Notes: a model not told the origin generated them from the letters alone. Counted from the first letter of the stretch, positions 11,153 to 21,081 are shown. The stretch: 64,000 nt of DNA from Membranipora membranacea (GCA_914767715.1 OU612073.1:8680001-8744000); one strand, 5' to 3'. Program-made: numbers and translations.

Positions 11153-11290
11153 GAGATACCAGTATGTGTCAGTAAACATTGTATTGTGTTGCTGCTGAAA
11201 ATCATGCACGGCAGTACTGCCACCACATGAACAATTCAAGTTGTAACTGTAAAACTTGATTTAGTGCATCACGACATTGGATATAGCTTT

Positions 11291-11353
11291 TGGCGTACAT
11301 AGTAAGAAGCCAGTAAGTTGTCTGGCAGCAATCTGCCAATGGGCACCTGACCA
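11291..11353 (-). repeat. Dispersed repeat fragment, inverted copy 3' of REV3L
   Basis: The reverse complement matches 8405-8468 at an estimated 80 percent by eye, sharing CAGGTGCCCATTGGC and AGACAACTTACTGGCT. Confidence 0.55.
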
Positions 11354-11531
11354 AGCATGTCATCGATACATCTAGAAGAAGGTTTAAATGCTTAGTAATT
11401 GTCATTTGCTATCTCCTGTCAAACCTATCGCAACAATTCAGCTGACTAGACTTTGTGCACAACATAATTATCTAGACGCATATTAATGTAACTTATTTAC
11501 TGTCCTCTACTGAGCGAGAATATCACGCCAT

Positions 11532-11537
11532 AATAAA
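11532..11537 (+). terminator. REV3L: Candidate polyadenylation signal for REV3L
   Basis: AATAAA about 380 bases after the TGA, the first canonical hexamer noted downstream. The cleavage site was not determined. Confidence 0.4.
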
Positions 11538-11937
11538 TCATTTATGGTATTATCTCAGCTGTATATGTGTATGTTGTACATGTGTTGTAATTATGAATAA
11601 CAAGACTTATTGCTCCCAGTGTATCTCTTTAAATTTAGTTGACTGTGTTTATCTTTATCTGAATTGACATGCCGTTGTATAACATTCTGTAATAACTCAT
11701 CACTATCAGACCAACATTTTGACACATGGACATAACATGAATTAAAGATAACATTTTTGTACATATTATGAGTATTCTAATTTCCCTGTGACCCAAAGTT
11801 TGTATATATTTATATAGTCATCACAGAGTATCCTTATATTATACTTATACATTTGTTATTATTTAATAATATTAATGCTACACGTCGCGTTAGGTGCCGA
11901 AAAGGGCCTTATATCATCATCAGTCATTCAAAATAGC

Positions 11938-11943
11938 TTTATT
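11938..11943 (-). terminator. Candidate polyadenylation signal for the dioxygenase gene
   Basis: TTTATT on plus reads AATAAA on minus, about 430 bases past the TAA at 12376-12378. If used, the foldback at 12092-12256 would be transcribed in this 3' UTR. Confidence 0.35.
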
Positions 11944-12091
11944 GTTTTATATTTTTCTAAGGTGCTATGTAGAATACAGTAGCGAGACCCTAACTCAACT
12001 AAAGTTTGAAGTGCATTGATTCTGATGTATGAAGATTTAGCCAGAACGGCTATGTATCATTTCAAACGCCCTTATAAAGGTCGGCAGCATG

Positions 12092-12256
12092 TTAAAGGTC
12101 TACCCAAAGACCAAAGCATGTTACAGTCAGTCAGTTACTCATGATTACTTTGTGTCGGATTTGCAAGGTAAAAAAATTTAATGCAAATTTGACACAACTT
12201 TATCATAAGTGACTGGCTGACTATAACATGCATTGGTCTTTGGGTAGGTTTTAAGT
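12092..12256. repeat. Long foldback (about 75-bp inverted arms)
   Basis: The left arm (about 12092-12170) and right arm (about 12179-12256) are near-complementary over about 75 bases with a roughly 10-base A/T-rich loop. The outer arms share CTACCCAAAGACCAA. Likely a MITE. It lies in the presumed 3' UTR of the minus-strand gene. Confidence 0.75.
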
Positions 12257-12375
12257 TAAAGTCTGTCATGTCACACTCGGATAATTTGAGGATGGAGGTT
12301 AGCGTTTTCGGTTTTTGACAATTCTAATGCTTTGATGCCATCTGCTCAATACGTTTGATGAATACGTTGAATACG

Positions 12376-12519
12376 TTAGTGAACCTCAGAACCAGTATGG
12401 TTATGCCAGGACAATTCCTTTCCATGGTCTAGTCCAGCGGTATGTCTGTTCATATGAGTCAGCTCCCAATTGTTCATCCATGGTCCTGTTATGTTCGTAT
12501 CTGTGCTGAACTTCGCTTT
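12376..12519 (-). CDS. PhyH-family gene, terminal exon 8
   Basis: Acceptor CAG at 12520-12522 on minus; 47 codons to TAA at 12376-12378. Contains TGPWMNNWELTHMNRHT, a typical C-terminal motif of this subgroup. Confidence 0.85.
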   Translation of the reverse strand, partial: KAKFSTDTNITGPWMNNWELTHMNRHTAGLDHGKELSWHNHTGSEVH

Positions 12520-15500
12520 CTGCAATAAATGACACAAGACCACGAGGTATGAAATTATAGTGTTAAAACGAGGGAGGTTTCTTGTCTAGTCTAAGTCCTT
12601 AGCTATAGACAATGGTGGACATTATTATTCCAAAAGAAAATTTTTCCCATCTACCATACATCCAATAACATGTTGGCCGATTCAAAATTATTACATCAGC
12701 CTATTCCTACTAGCTGGAACCAAATATGGTGCAGTGGAGTGCCTGGTTACCCTGGTAACATTAATTTTAATAGGCGAGAAACTAGGTAGTCTTCTCTCCA
12801 GACCAAGGAGTAACAGGGGAACTAAATACAATTAGCTATCACTTCTCTTTGCTGTTGCTCCTTGTCAAAACTTACCTTAGAAACTCCAGCCACAAGTCCC
12901 CCTCTATCTTGCTCAGCTCTCCACTTCTCATCTCGACTTATCTTCAGAAATTTGTCCCAGTCTTCTTCGCTCGGCCTCCAATCGGGATTATCTGCTTTCC
13001 TGAATGTGATGCCATCAGCAAGACCATGGAAATTCCAGGGTAGCCTGGGATCCTGCCATCGTAGGTCTAAACTCCATCGAACCTGACCTGGGAACCCTGA
13101 CAGGTTGTTCAGACTGTAACAAATGAGTGAAAATAGGCTAAATATGGATTTATAGAACATGGGTCATTGCTCGACAATAAATTGTCTCTTCAATTATAGC
13201 ACATTTTATTATAAGCTGCGAATACAATACAAGAGATAAGACATGAGAAGTATTTCATATTAACATGATATATCACTTATTAAAACTTTTTCATATTGTA
13301 TTGTTGAACATGTCTTATAGTTATTTTCACAGTTCATTCCTCCCAAATATTTGACATTAAGTCACAGTGACCTCGGAAAGTATCACATGGGCAGGAGGAG
13401 GGGGCTTTCTGGAGCTGCCTTCACATAACTTCACTAACATTCCTAACTACGGTTGCATTAAATTTCAAAATGCATCAAACATATAACACCTTCGATGTGG
13501 TATGCAGTTATTAAACAATAGCATAGAACCGTATTTGACAGGTATCACTTTTAAGTCCTTATCCAGGTCTACATCTAAGCTCTTATGCATTTCCTCAGGT
13601 TCTAACATCACATAGTGAGTATCACCATCACAGCACTGATGCATGGCTATCTTACCCTTCCTATGTCCTCTCATAGCAAACTAAATAATGAATAAAATAA
13701 TAAATAAAACATAAATACTCTAGCTGCTTACTTCATTTTGTATTTTGCCACAAACTTTATAAATATTTCATTTTTAATTTCACATTTAAACACAAAAAGT
13801 TCATTTCGTCACTTATTTGGAAACAGGTTTCAATTTGCCAGACAGGATCATCATTTTTTCCGCAAATCGAGGCTTTCGTGTTCTTCCGCAGTTTTATATG
13901 CAATAAAAAGATTACTATGTCCTCTCATAGCAAACTGTAATAAAAAGTTAGGGGTCTGTACTGGCTGTTTGATACAAGAGATGACAGTTTTTGTTGGTTA
14001 AAGGACTTTGGTTTGAATATTTTGGTCAAGGTCGTTTTAAATTTGAGCCTTGTGCAATACTGTCATATCAGGTCAATGCCCTACGGATAAAAATAGTTTT
14101 GTTTGATTACAATATCAGCAAGATGTTAATGTGTGTATATATATTTGATATCAGGGCCATAGTTCAGGAAAAATCGTAGGGGAGGCGAAAATCCTTGAGG
14201 GTATGAACAAGGAGTTAAAGACTCTTTGGTGTGAAGTAACACCAGGACGGGTATTGAGAGCTCCTCCTGTGGATAATCCCGGCCTCCAATTCGTTTCAAT
14301 AATATGAATAGCAAATGGAATCCCAAATTCTGACATGGAATATTCAATAAGAGCATGTTTAGGCCACTCTGTTGAGCATTCTAGGGGCTACCGTAGAACT
14401 ACGGGCCTGGATATGTACACTGACCTCCATACATCCATTAGCCTCAGTAGCATCAAGTAAAGGTATCCATACAGTAGGCTGGTGCTTATCGTAAGATGTC
14501 TTATCAAGGTATGCGCAATCTGTAAATATTTATATTTTCCATACACAACAAATTTTAACACAAGCTGACATCTCGGCATCTTCAATCACATAAACACAAG
14601 TGCGTCATAGGAAACTCATGAACTTTATGATATTTGTACTTTAATTTGTTCGTTTAATTTGAAGTTTTAACTCTGTCTACCCTATAGGAGTTTAGTTTTC
14701 GGGCATTTAGGATTCGCTTTTCGCCGTTGTTGCCTAGGTTGCGAAATTTAGTGTATCTTAAATTAAACTCACTCACCATAGCTTTATAAACAATGTACAA
14801 TTATACAGGAATACACCTCAACCAAGCATGCAAGCTATTGTGGTGTAGTGGTCTAAGTGTCTGCCTTGCAATCAGATGGACATTTATGCCCAGGGTTTGA
14901 ATCCCGTACTAGCGAAATTTATTACCAGGTCCAGATAGCGAAATTAAACTCTAGCTAAATTAAACTCCTATAGGGTATGTTCAACCTCTCTCCTTTTCAT
15001 TTCACCTGTTCAATCGACGTGCAACTAACACATCAATCCCTCAACCTCTCTAATTTTCACACTTCCATAACGAAGAGGTCACACAACCACAGATAAGCTT
15101 TGAAAACATCTTCACACAAAAAATGGTGATGCCACATCGCTGTCCTAGAATGCAAACGTCCTAAATTATGAAATAAAAAAAAGACCAATAGGAATGATGT
15201 TGTACTTGAAACTACATGTTATAAAATTGTGACACTACCCTTTTTTCAATGATTGTCTATGTAATCATGAGGGTTGAGCGACAAAAGCTCCTATCATACC
15301 TTGATGCCAAGGTACAGTGGTAGCCTCATCCTGAGGAGTCTTAGTTCTCAGGTTCCACACAGGGTGACCACCGATATCCTGACCAATCAGCTGTTCTACC
15401 ATGTTACATAACTTATCTCCACTCCATAAATCTCGTATTGTCTAAACAAATATGTGGTATTGCAGCATTACGTTACATTACAACATATATTATCACAGCT

Positions 15501-17026
15501 CCAGTATTTGATGATACCTATAATCCTGGCATTGAGCAAACCAAGGATTAAAAAACTATACATTCCCTCAAAAAAATTCTGGCACTTCCTTGCCTAGTTG
15601 CAAGTATTTATCAAAGTAGAACTATGTTGGAACCATAGACTTAATATACTATATATATAGTATATTAAGTCTATGGTTGGAACCCACCATGAGAAATAAA
15701 ATGTGCATCATTGACATCTCATCGTTAATTCTAAAATTGTCTATAAGTTTGGCAGAAGTCAGTCAGCCTTATACCAGCAACTCCTGGATATCAGCATAGT
15801 ATTATGTCATCAGCCTCCTACCTAGTACTAGTACTACATAGTACTACTACATAGGAATAGTATTCATACTAACTACTTGTACTATTAAATACTAGGTCAT
15901 CACCTAAGGAGTAAAGACCCACCTGTGGCATCATGCCGAGTTTAGCCATGACCATGTTTGCTCCTGGGAACTCTTTGTTAATCATCGTAAGCCTCTCAAA
16001 AAACCCATACTCACTGTATTTATCTAAAAAAGAGTGTCTGCTGTTATAACTAATAATTTTCATCGGAAAATTCAATGCTGTCATCTAAAAAGGTTTGGAC
16101 ACAATGCATCTAAAACACTCCTCTAAAAGCTAACCAGAATTGCATAAAATACGGATACCATTGTTGAATTATCGATTACATCCAGCTTCAGATACAACGT
16201 TATATCTCGATCTGGAATCCGGAATCTGGAATGGACAGCAATACCAAGGAATAAGTTGGTTGGTTATGGGGTGACAATTTAGAATTATATGCAAATAGTT
16301 ATATCCCACCCTGTCAGGGTGGGTGGGGCAAGAGATCGTTGGGCTCAAGCTAAATTAAGTTGTATCTTATGGAGTAAGCGTTGTTTTCAGCTATTTTTTG
16401 TATGTATAACTTGAGGGTTTCTGTTACCTTTCAGTTTTCCAGCATCATACAATCCATCAGCAAGGTAATCCACCAGGTCCTCCACTTCCTTCTTAATTGG
16501 CTCAAGTTCATCTGTCGCAAAATAATCCTCGATCACCACAACACCCTGTATGTCGAGAAATTATATTGTATTATGAAGGCCACATATACTTCGTAACACT
16601 GAGTACAGATGTCATTTTTGTTCTATTTATGTTAAGTACGACATCTGCATACTTTCGCATGTAACTTAATGTGTAAGTATAGCTCGCAACTACCAGACCA
16701 GGGGCGCAGTTGGCTTGGGGCCAAGTGTTTTGGGGCTTAAACTAATAGTTGCCAAAACACATCAACCAGCTACTACTACACACTGGGTAGAAAAGTGTGG
16801 CTTGCGATCACATTTATCAATCTGCAATTCCTCAAAGAAGACTTCAAACTTGATAATCCCACTGATTAAAACTCACCTCTCTAAAATACTCATCTATCTG
16901 TCCTTCACTGATCTGGCCAATCTTCTTCTCGGTAGGTTGTGGAGGTTTAGCCTTCTCGTTCCATACATCAGGATTACACTGTCCTGTGTAACCGGGCCAA
17001 GTATTCTCTCCTGGATCTGGCATCAT
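12376..17026 (-). CDS. Phytanoyl-CoA dioxygenase (PhyH) family Fe(II)/2-oxoglutarate oxygenase, complete, 8 exons
   Basis: Predicted Fe(II)- and 2-oxoglutarate-dependent oxygenase; the substrate is not deducible. Exons in transcription order: 16877-17026, 16428-16545, 15923-16023, 15300-15441, 14425-14519, 13490-13680, 12876-13113, 12376-12519. All phases join, giving 392 residues and a TAA. The start is one of two tandem ATGs (17024-17026 or 17021-17023); an in-frame TAA lies a few codons upstream. Seen: EDYF with following acidic helices near the N-terminus, typical of PhyH entry; VPWHQD, whose His and Asp would be the H-x-D iron ligands (the Asp codon is split by an intron); CIPHRS, with the distal His ligand and a likely 2OG-binding Arg; and a C-terminal GPWMNNWELTHMNRHT. 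All iron ligands are present, so the enzyme is probably active. The length suits the larger PhyH-domain proteins of marine invertebrates and bacteria. No signal peptide or membrane segment is evident. It is convergent with REV3L. Confidence 0.9.
12876..13113 (-). CDS. PhyH-family gene, exon 7
   Basis: Acceptor CAG, donor GTAAGT; phase 2 to 0. Encodes VRWSLDLRWQDPRLPWNFHG, the conserved R-S-DLR strand after the iron site. Confidence 0.9.
13490..13680 (-). CDS. PhyH-family gene, exon 6 (distal His and 2OG Arg)
   Basis: Acceptor TAG, donor GTGTTA; phase 0 to 2. Begins FAMRGHRKGK and ends CIPHR, with the distal iron-ligand His and the predicted 2OG-binding Arg. Confidence 0.9.
13915..13936 (-). 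repeat. Duplicate of the exon 6 splice acceptor and exon start
   Basis: 22 bases identical to 13661-13682, the start of exon 6 with its acceptor AG. On minus this decoy has its own TTACAG acceptor and stays open for about 27 codons (FAMRGHSNLFIAYK and on) to a TGA. It could act as an alternative terminal exon or a decoy. Confidence 0.6.
14425..14519 (-). CDS. PhyH-family gene, exon 5
   Basis: Acceptor CAG, donor GTCAGT. Completes the H-x-D Asp and encodes QPTVWIPLLDATEANGCME, the conserved W-IPL-DAT-NGCM stretch of PhyH. Confidence 0.9.
14678..14977. mobile_element. Foldback element with TA-flanked 15-bp terminal inverted repeats
   Basis: The ends are TA-CCCTATAGGAGTTTA and its exact reverse complement followed by TA, giving an element of about 300 bases in PhyH-gene intron 4. 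Flanking TA fits Tc1/mariner-type insertion. No transposase is present, so it would be non-autonomous. A tRNA-like segment (14834-14913) lies inside. Confidence 0.6.
14834..14913 (+). ncRNA. tRNA-like sequence (tRNA-derived element or pseudo-tRNA)
   Basis: 80 bases with an A-box-like TGGTGTAGTGG and a B-box-like GGTTTGAATCC. An anticodon arm TCTGC-CTTGCAA-TCAGA would read TGC (Ala). The acceptor ends pair at five of seven Watson-Crick positions plus one G-T. The T stem is poor and the variable region long, so a functional tRNA is unlikely. Confidence 0.45.
15300..15441 (-). CDS. PhyH-family gene, exon 4 (H-x-D iron ligands)
   Basis: Acceptor TAG, donor GTATGA; phase 0 to 1. Ends at VPWHQ plus the first base of the Asp codon, so intron 4 splits the H-x-D motif. 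Confidence 0.9.
15631..15678. repeat. Perfect 48-bp palindrome
   Basis: In PhyH-gene intron 3. The two 24-base halves are exact reverse complements with no spacer; the centre is TATATATATA and the ends are AACCATAGAC. GTTGGAACC occurs at both flanks, 48 bases apart. Confidence 0.9.
15923..16023 (-). CDS. PhyH-family gene, exon 3
   Basis: Acceptor TAG, donor GTGGGT; phase 1 to 0. Encodes GFFERLTMINKEFPGANMV, a helical region before the iron-binding core. Confidence 0.88.
16428..16545 (-). CDS. PhyH-family gene, exon 2
   Basis: Acceptor CAG, donor GTAACA; leaves phase 1. Begins GVVVIEDYFATDEL, the first strand and helix of the PhyH fold. Confidence 0.9.
16877..17026 (-). CDS. PhyH-family gene, coding exon 1
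   Basis: 50 codons from tandem ATGs to ISEGQIDEYFRE, then donor GTGAGT. Phase 0. Contains a Pro-rich linker (KAKPPQPTEKK). Confidence 0.85.
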
Positions 17027-17459
17027 GTGATTTGAGAGCTCCGGGAGTTACACTAGTGCTATGTTCAGTGCGGACGTGAGTGAAAGTTCTTGGTCACACC
17101 GGATAGCAAGGGCGTAAAGTTAAGTCCTATAATGTAGAATATAGGTATGTATCACGATTGCTTGGAGGTGTTAGAGAAAGTTTTGATATGGAATATTGCA
17201 TTTGTTGTACTGAAACACTGAATAAACATCACATGTGGAGTTGAATTTCTCGACATCTCCTGAACTAAAACTGTAATACCTTATGAAATCGTCTGTATTT
17301 GCCAAAGGTCTACTGCACACAACCTACCTTATCTACTCTCAGGGCACAACGGGTAATGAAAGTAGTTTGCTATGTACTATATGGCTACAATAAGTGAAAT
17401 GAGAGCAGATGTCATTTTGTGCAGCCACGCATGAAGTTTTAGCAGGCACTCAGAATTTG
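17027..17459. other. 5' flank of the dioxygenase gene
   Basis: Upstream of the minus-strand ATG. It must hold the 5' UTR and promoter. No TATA box, CpG island or exon is clearly recognisable. Confidence 0.5.
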
Positions 17460-18110
17460 GGTATTTGCCAATTTGGGTAATATATTGTCTCAAAATGACA
17501 TGGTAATCCAAGTTTTAATATTCCACAAGCCTGCATAGCTAAAATTGATTAATCAAACTTTGTAGATAGTACCTTCATGTAGGAAGTTTGTTTGACGTTC
17601 AGTTCCGAACATATATCCATATATCCATCACGAATCTCACATAAATTCTTCATCAGCGCAGTAACTTGGCCTTGCCAATGCACTAATTAGTAAGTTATGG
17701 CCACCTGACTTATGAGAAGATAACTTTTGCTAGACTAGGAGTTGTTTGTGTTGTTCTGTTTTGACCATAAACATATAAATGTTTATGGTGTCAACACATC
17801 AGTTACAACACAGCAAGGCCAAGTGCAGTATAAAGTTCCCCTCTGCCTCTTTGAAAAAAGAGTAGCCAGCAACGGCGGGCAAGATTATTGGGTATCTACC
17901 CCACACCAGCCACCTGCGCTTAAGGGGCCCGTTGAATGGGGCAGTCAAATAAGACCTAGTGTATAGAATAAAAAAATAATAAAAAAGTACATTGAACTAA
18001 TACTTACTTCAGTGGAATAATAAGTTATCATAGGAAAAAAAAACAAATTCTAAAAAGAATCTTTTGAAGATCAAAACAAATCACGTCAAATCAGCTGTAA
18101 TAATAAATTA
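17460..18110 (+). repeat. 651-bp tandem duplication, copy 1
   Basis: Matches 18111-18761 at an offset of 651 with, by eye, one difference at the next-to-last base. The unit contains CCATAAACAT-ATAA-ATGTTTATGG, a perfect 10-bp-arm hairpin near 17764-17787. A 74-codon open frame is present in both copies but is not recognised as protein. Confidence 0.92.
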
Positions 18111-18761
18111 GGTATTTGCCAATTTGGGTAATATATTGTCTCAAAATGACATGGTAATCCAAGTTTTAATATTCCACAAGCCTGCATAGCTAAAATTGAT
18201 TAATCAAACTTTGTAGATAGTACCTTCATGTAGGAAGTTTGTTTGACGTTCAGTTCCGAACATATATCCATATATCCATCACGAATCTCACATAAATTCT
18301 TCATCAGCGCAGTAACTTGGCCTTGCCAATGCACTAATTAGTAAGTTATGGCCACCTGACTTATGAGAAGATAACTTTTGCTAGACTAGGAGTTGTTTGT
18401 GTTGTTCTGTTTTGACCATAAACATATAAATGTTTATGGTGTCAACACATCAGTTACAACACAGCAAGGCCAAGTGCAGTATAAAGTTCCCCTCTGCCTC
18501 TTTGAAAAAAGAGTAGCCAGCAACGGCGGGCAAGATTATTGGGTATCTACCCCACACCAGCCACCTGCGCTTAAGGGGCCCGTTGAATGGGGCAGTCAAA
18601 TAAGACCTAGTGTATAGAATAAAAAAATAATAAAAAAGTACATTGAACTAATACTTACTTCAGTGGAATAATAAGTTATCATAGGAAAAAAAAACAAATT
18701 CTAAAAAGAATCTTTTGAAGATCAAAACAAATCACGTCAAATCAGCTGTAATAATAAAGTA
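18111..18761 (+). repeat. 651-bp tandem duplication, copy 2
   Basis: Second head-to-tail copy of 17460-18110. The near identity implies a very recent duplication, gene conversion or an assembly duplication. Confidence 0.92.
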
Positions 18762-19041
18762 GGATCTCATCAAGATTCTATGATCATGACAAAGAAACCA
18801 AATTATTGTTACTTTATAAGCATTTCCATCCAGATTGTTACCACATGCTAAACGATTGATGAAATACCAAGCCACATCTGCTTGTATGAGGCTTCCATTT
18901 TGAATGTTTAGCAAAGATGTTTACATTCCACTGTAGGCCTACTGCTGCCGTACTATCAAAGCAATGTTAAGTCACAATTTGTAGATATAAAATTGCAGGC
19001 AATTCAAACAATTTCACAATCAATCCAAGAGAAAAATCCAT
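18762..19041. other. 3' flank of the PARP-like gene
   Basis: Between the 651-bp duplication and the PARP TGA; presumed 3' UTR on minus. No canonical AATAAA was seen close to the stop. Confidence 0.4.
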
Positions 19042-19319
19042 TCAGTCAGTGATGTGCTTCCTAAACTTGATAACATATTCAGGATAGGCTGCAGCGTCAT
19101 GATAAACTACGAATCTTGTTGGACTCTTCTCGTTATCAACAGTGGAGTGAAAACCTGCGCCTAGATTCTTCACTGTAACAGCCTTCGAGCCCTTCCGGTA
19201 TTTCCCTTTCACCACCTTTGCCAATATTATATAGCAGTAGCCATCCTTATCCTCATCTGTATACTCAATAGAGTATCTGGATGTTTTGGCAAAGTAGCTT
19301 CCTTCACCATACATAACAG
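19042..19319 (-). CDS. PARP-like gene, terminal exon
   Basis: Acceptor TAG; ends at TGA. Encodes AVMYGEGSYFAKTSRYS, the Tyr-containing strand, then FHSTVDN, SPTRFVVYHD and AYPEYVIKFR. The exon itself is intact. Confidence 0.85.
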
Positions 19320-19907
19320 CTATAAAATGTTACGTAACAGATTTTACAGCTTTCAGTGGACAAGCCGATTATATACATCACCCTACATTCAATCAACAAT
19401 GTAATATATACCAGCAGTATCTCCAGTAATTTTGATAAACCACATCTCAGAGAAGTGAGTACAATGAAAATTCCGTCATTGCTTATGCAACACCTATGGA
19501 ATGGCCAAAATTTACAGGGCTCTATTTTTACACACACAATCTAAAATTTAAAGACGCATTTCATTATATTATTCACCATATTGATGAATGAACAATTCTT
19601 GATGCTGAACATGCTCTGCATTTAGGCATCAGAAAGAAATTAACGTTTTCCAAAGTAACAATATTGGCCAATGTAAGCCAGTGCAGGTTAATCTGCATCA
19701 TAAATTGCATCATGTATTCCAGTAAATGCTATTCATGATTTGACCTAACCTCAATCCTTGTTTGAGTTATTTTTTAGCTGTCCATTGTATGACAGTGACA
19801 AAAATGCATTATTCAATGATTTAAAATTAACAATGAACTCAGGTTGTTCTGAGCTGCAGAAATATGGATCACCATGGCTAGTTTCATGGTGCTATTACAG
19901 GGCTAAC

Positions 19908-20085
19908 CATTTTTTCCAGCGTATCCTCTGCTGAATTCACTTTTGCATATCTTGAATGTAGTTGTTGGGTCGGTTCCGTGCCAAAGTTGACGCTCTACCA
20001 ACATAGACCCTTCCACTTCTCGCTGTACCTACTTTTTCTGGCTCAGGTACTGCATAAAAACATGCTCATTTTGTATCCTGATTAT
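19908..20085 (-). CDS. PARP-like gene, exon with the HGT motif and internal TAG
   Basis: Acceptor CAG after TTTATTT, donor GTTAGC; phase 0 to 1. Reads RIQNEHVFMQYLSQKK, then TAG (20029-20031), then VQREVEGSMLVERQLWHGT. The spacing from KK to the HGT motif, counting TAG as one codon, matches PARP14-like proteins. Confidence 0.75.
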
Positions 20086-20276
20086 CTGAAATAAAACGAT
20101 ACTAGATTATACTTCTCCTAAAAAAAGTGATTAAAACATTGCTTGGTTGCTCAGCACAATTCGTTATAGGCCCATGGCCTGTTCGCTCTTCCATATGCTT
20201 AGGTGAACAGCAAATCCATCGGTTTTCATCAGACATATTAGTAGCCTTTGCTTAACAAATAGACACTTGCAGACCG

Positions 20277-20290
20277 CCCCCCCCCCCCCC
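20277..20290. repeat. Poly-C run (14 bases)
   Basis: Homopolymer in the PARP-like intron. A similar C-rich run lies near 5370-5382 in a REV3L intron. Such runs are prone to length error. Confidence 0.8.
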
Positions 20291-20622
20291 GTCCGAAATG
20301 ATTGCTCGAAATATTTTTTAGCCGTTTCTATACCTATACTATTACTATACATGAACATGATGCGGTTAGACATTAACTGAGGATGCTGTTAGTATTCTTG
20401 GATATTTATTCAGATCAAAATGCATTGTGTCATAATTTTTTGCTGAAACCTGACCATGAAGACTGTTATCACCGAGCTGGACATTTTCTTGCTGATTCAG
20501 CCAACCACCAGTGCAGTGAACAATGTTTAGGTATGGCTCAGTCAGTCACAAACCAAAAATCATACGCACGGTTAGTTCACAAAATAAGAATGCTCTAAAA
20601 CAGTATCATCTACAGCTCTCAC

Positions 20623-20774
20623 TTCTAATATTGTTCCAGCTCCGCTTGATGTCATGCGGAAAGCTCGGGCTACCTTAAAATACTCACTACTGAAATCGAC
20701 TTTTACTTGAGCATATCCATTTTCCATTTTAGTCATAGCCCATGTTGATGGAAGCAAACTCCTGCTCTCATGTT
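20623..20774 (-). CDS. PARP-like gene, exon opening the ART domain
   Basis: Donor GTGAGA. Acceptor AAG chosen because it alone restores phase 1 from the upstream exon; an acceptor at 20762 would fit the sequence but not the phase. Encodes LLPSTWAMTKM and FSSEYFKVARAFRMTSSG. Confidence 0.7.
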
Positions 20775-21081
20775 CTTAAGTGTTAAAAAGTTTGAGTTTA
20801 TTGATGTCGAAGCACACAGAAAGTAAATATGGCAAGCATCATTATCATAGCTATTCCTCCATCCAATAGGTTTGAAGTAGTAATGCACAGACCCAAATCA
20901 TGTCATGACTTATCCTGTGACCTGCTGGGGCCTCCAAAATTATATAATGAGGAAGTTAAAATGTGGTGGACAAAGTGGATTTGAACATTGGAGCGAACAA
21001 CCATGACGAAAGAAACCTTGAAACCGTTTTGCACTTATTGGAGGTTGTCTGCATTGCATAAAACATCATCTCTACATTTAC

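Larger units (their letters stand above)
11153..12375. other. Convergent 3' flanks of REV3L and the dioxygenase gene
   Basis: No coding exon recognised. The stretch holds the presumed 3' UTRs of both genes, a plus-strand AATAAA, a minus-strand AATAAA, a dispersed repeat fragment and a long foldback (12092-12256). Confidence 0.7.

Noticed and set aside
12849-13086. Plus-strand open frames over 12849-13086
   Set aside because: They are antisense shadows of exon 7 of the minus-strand dioxygenase gene.
14126-14356. Overlapping minus-strand open frames in a dioxygenase intron
   Set aside because: No domain or splice support, and the segment lies between exons 5 and 6 of a gene that joins in phase without it. 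Possibly a repeat remnant.
14834-14913. Functional tRNA-Ala gene
   Set aside because: The T stem is mismatched, the variable region is too long and the acceptor stem has a mismatch, so it was called only tRNA-like.
17742-18617. Two identical 74-codon plus-strand open frames
   Set aside because: They are identical because the 651-bp unit is duplicated. No recognised domain or codon pattern supports a protein.
20029-20031. TAG as a reassigned sense codon or selenocysteine-like recoding
   Set aside because: The other genes use standard stops (TGA, TAA) and show no in-frame TAG. Selenocysteine uses TGA. A disrupted gene, allele or error is simpler.
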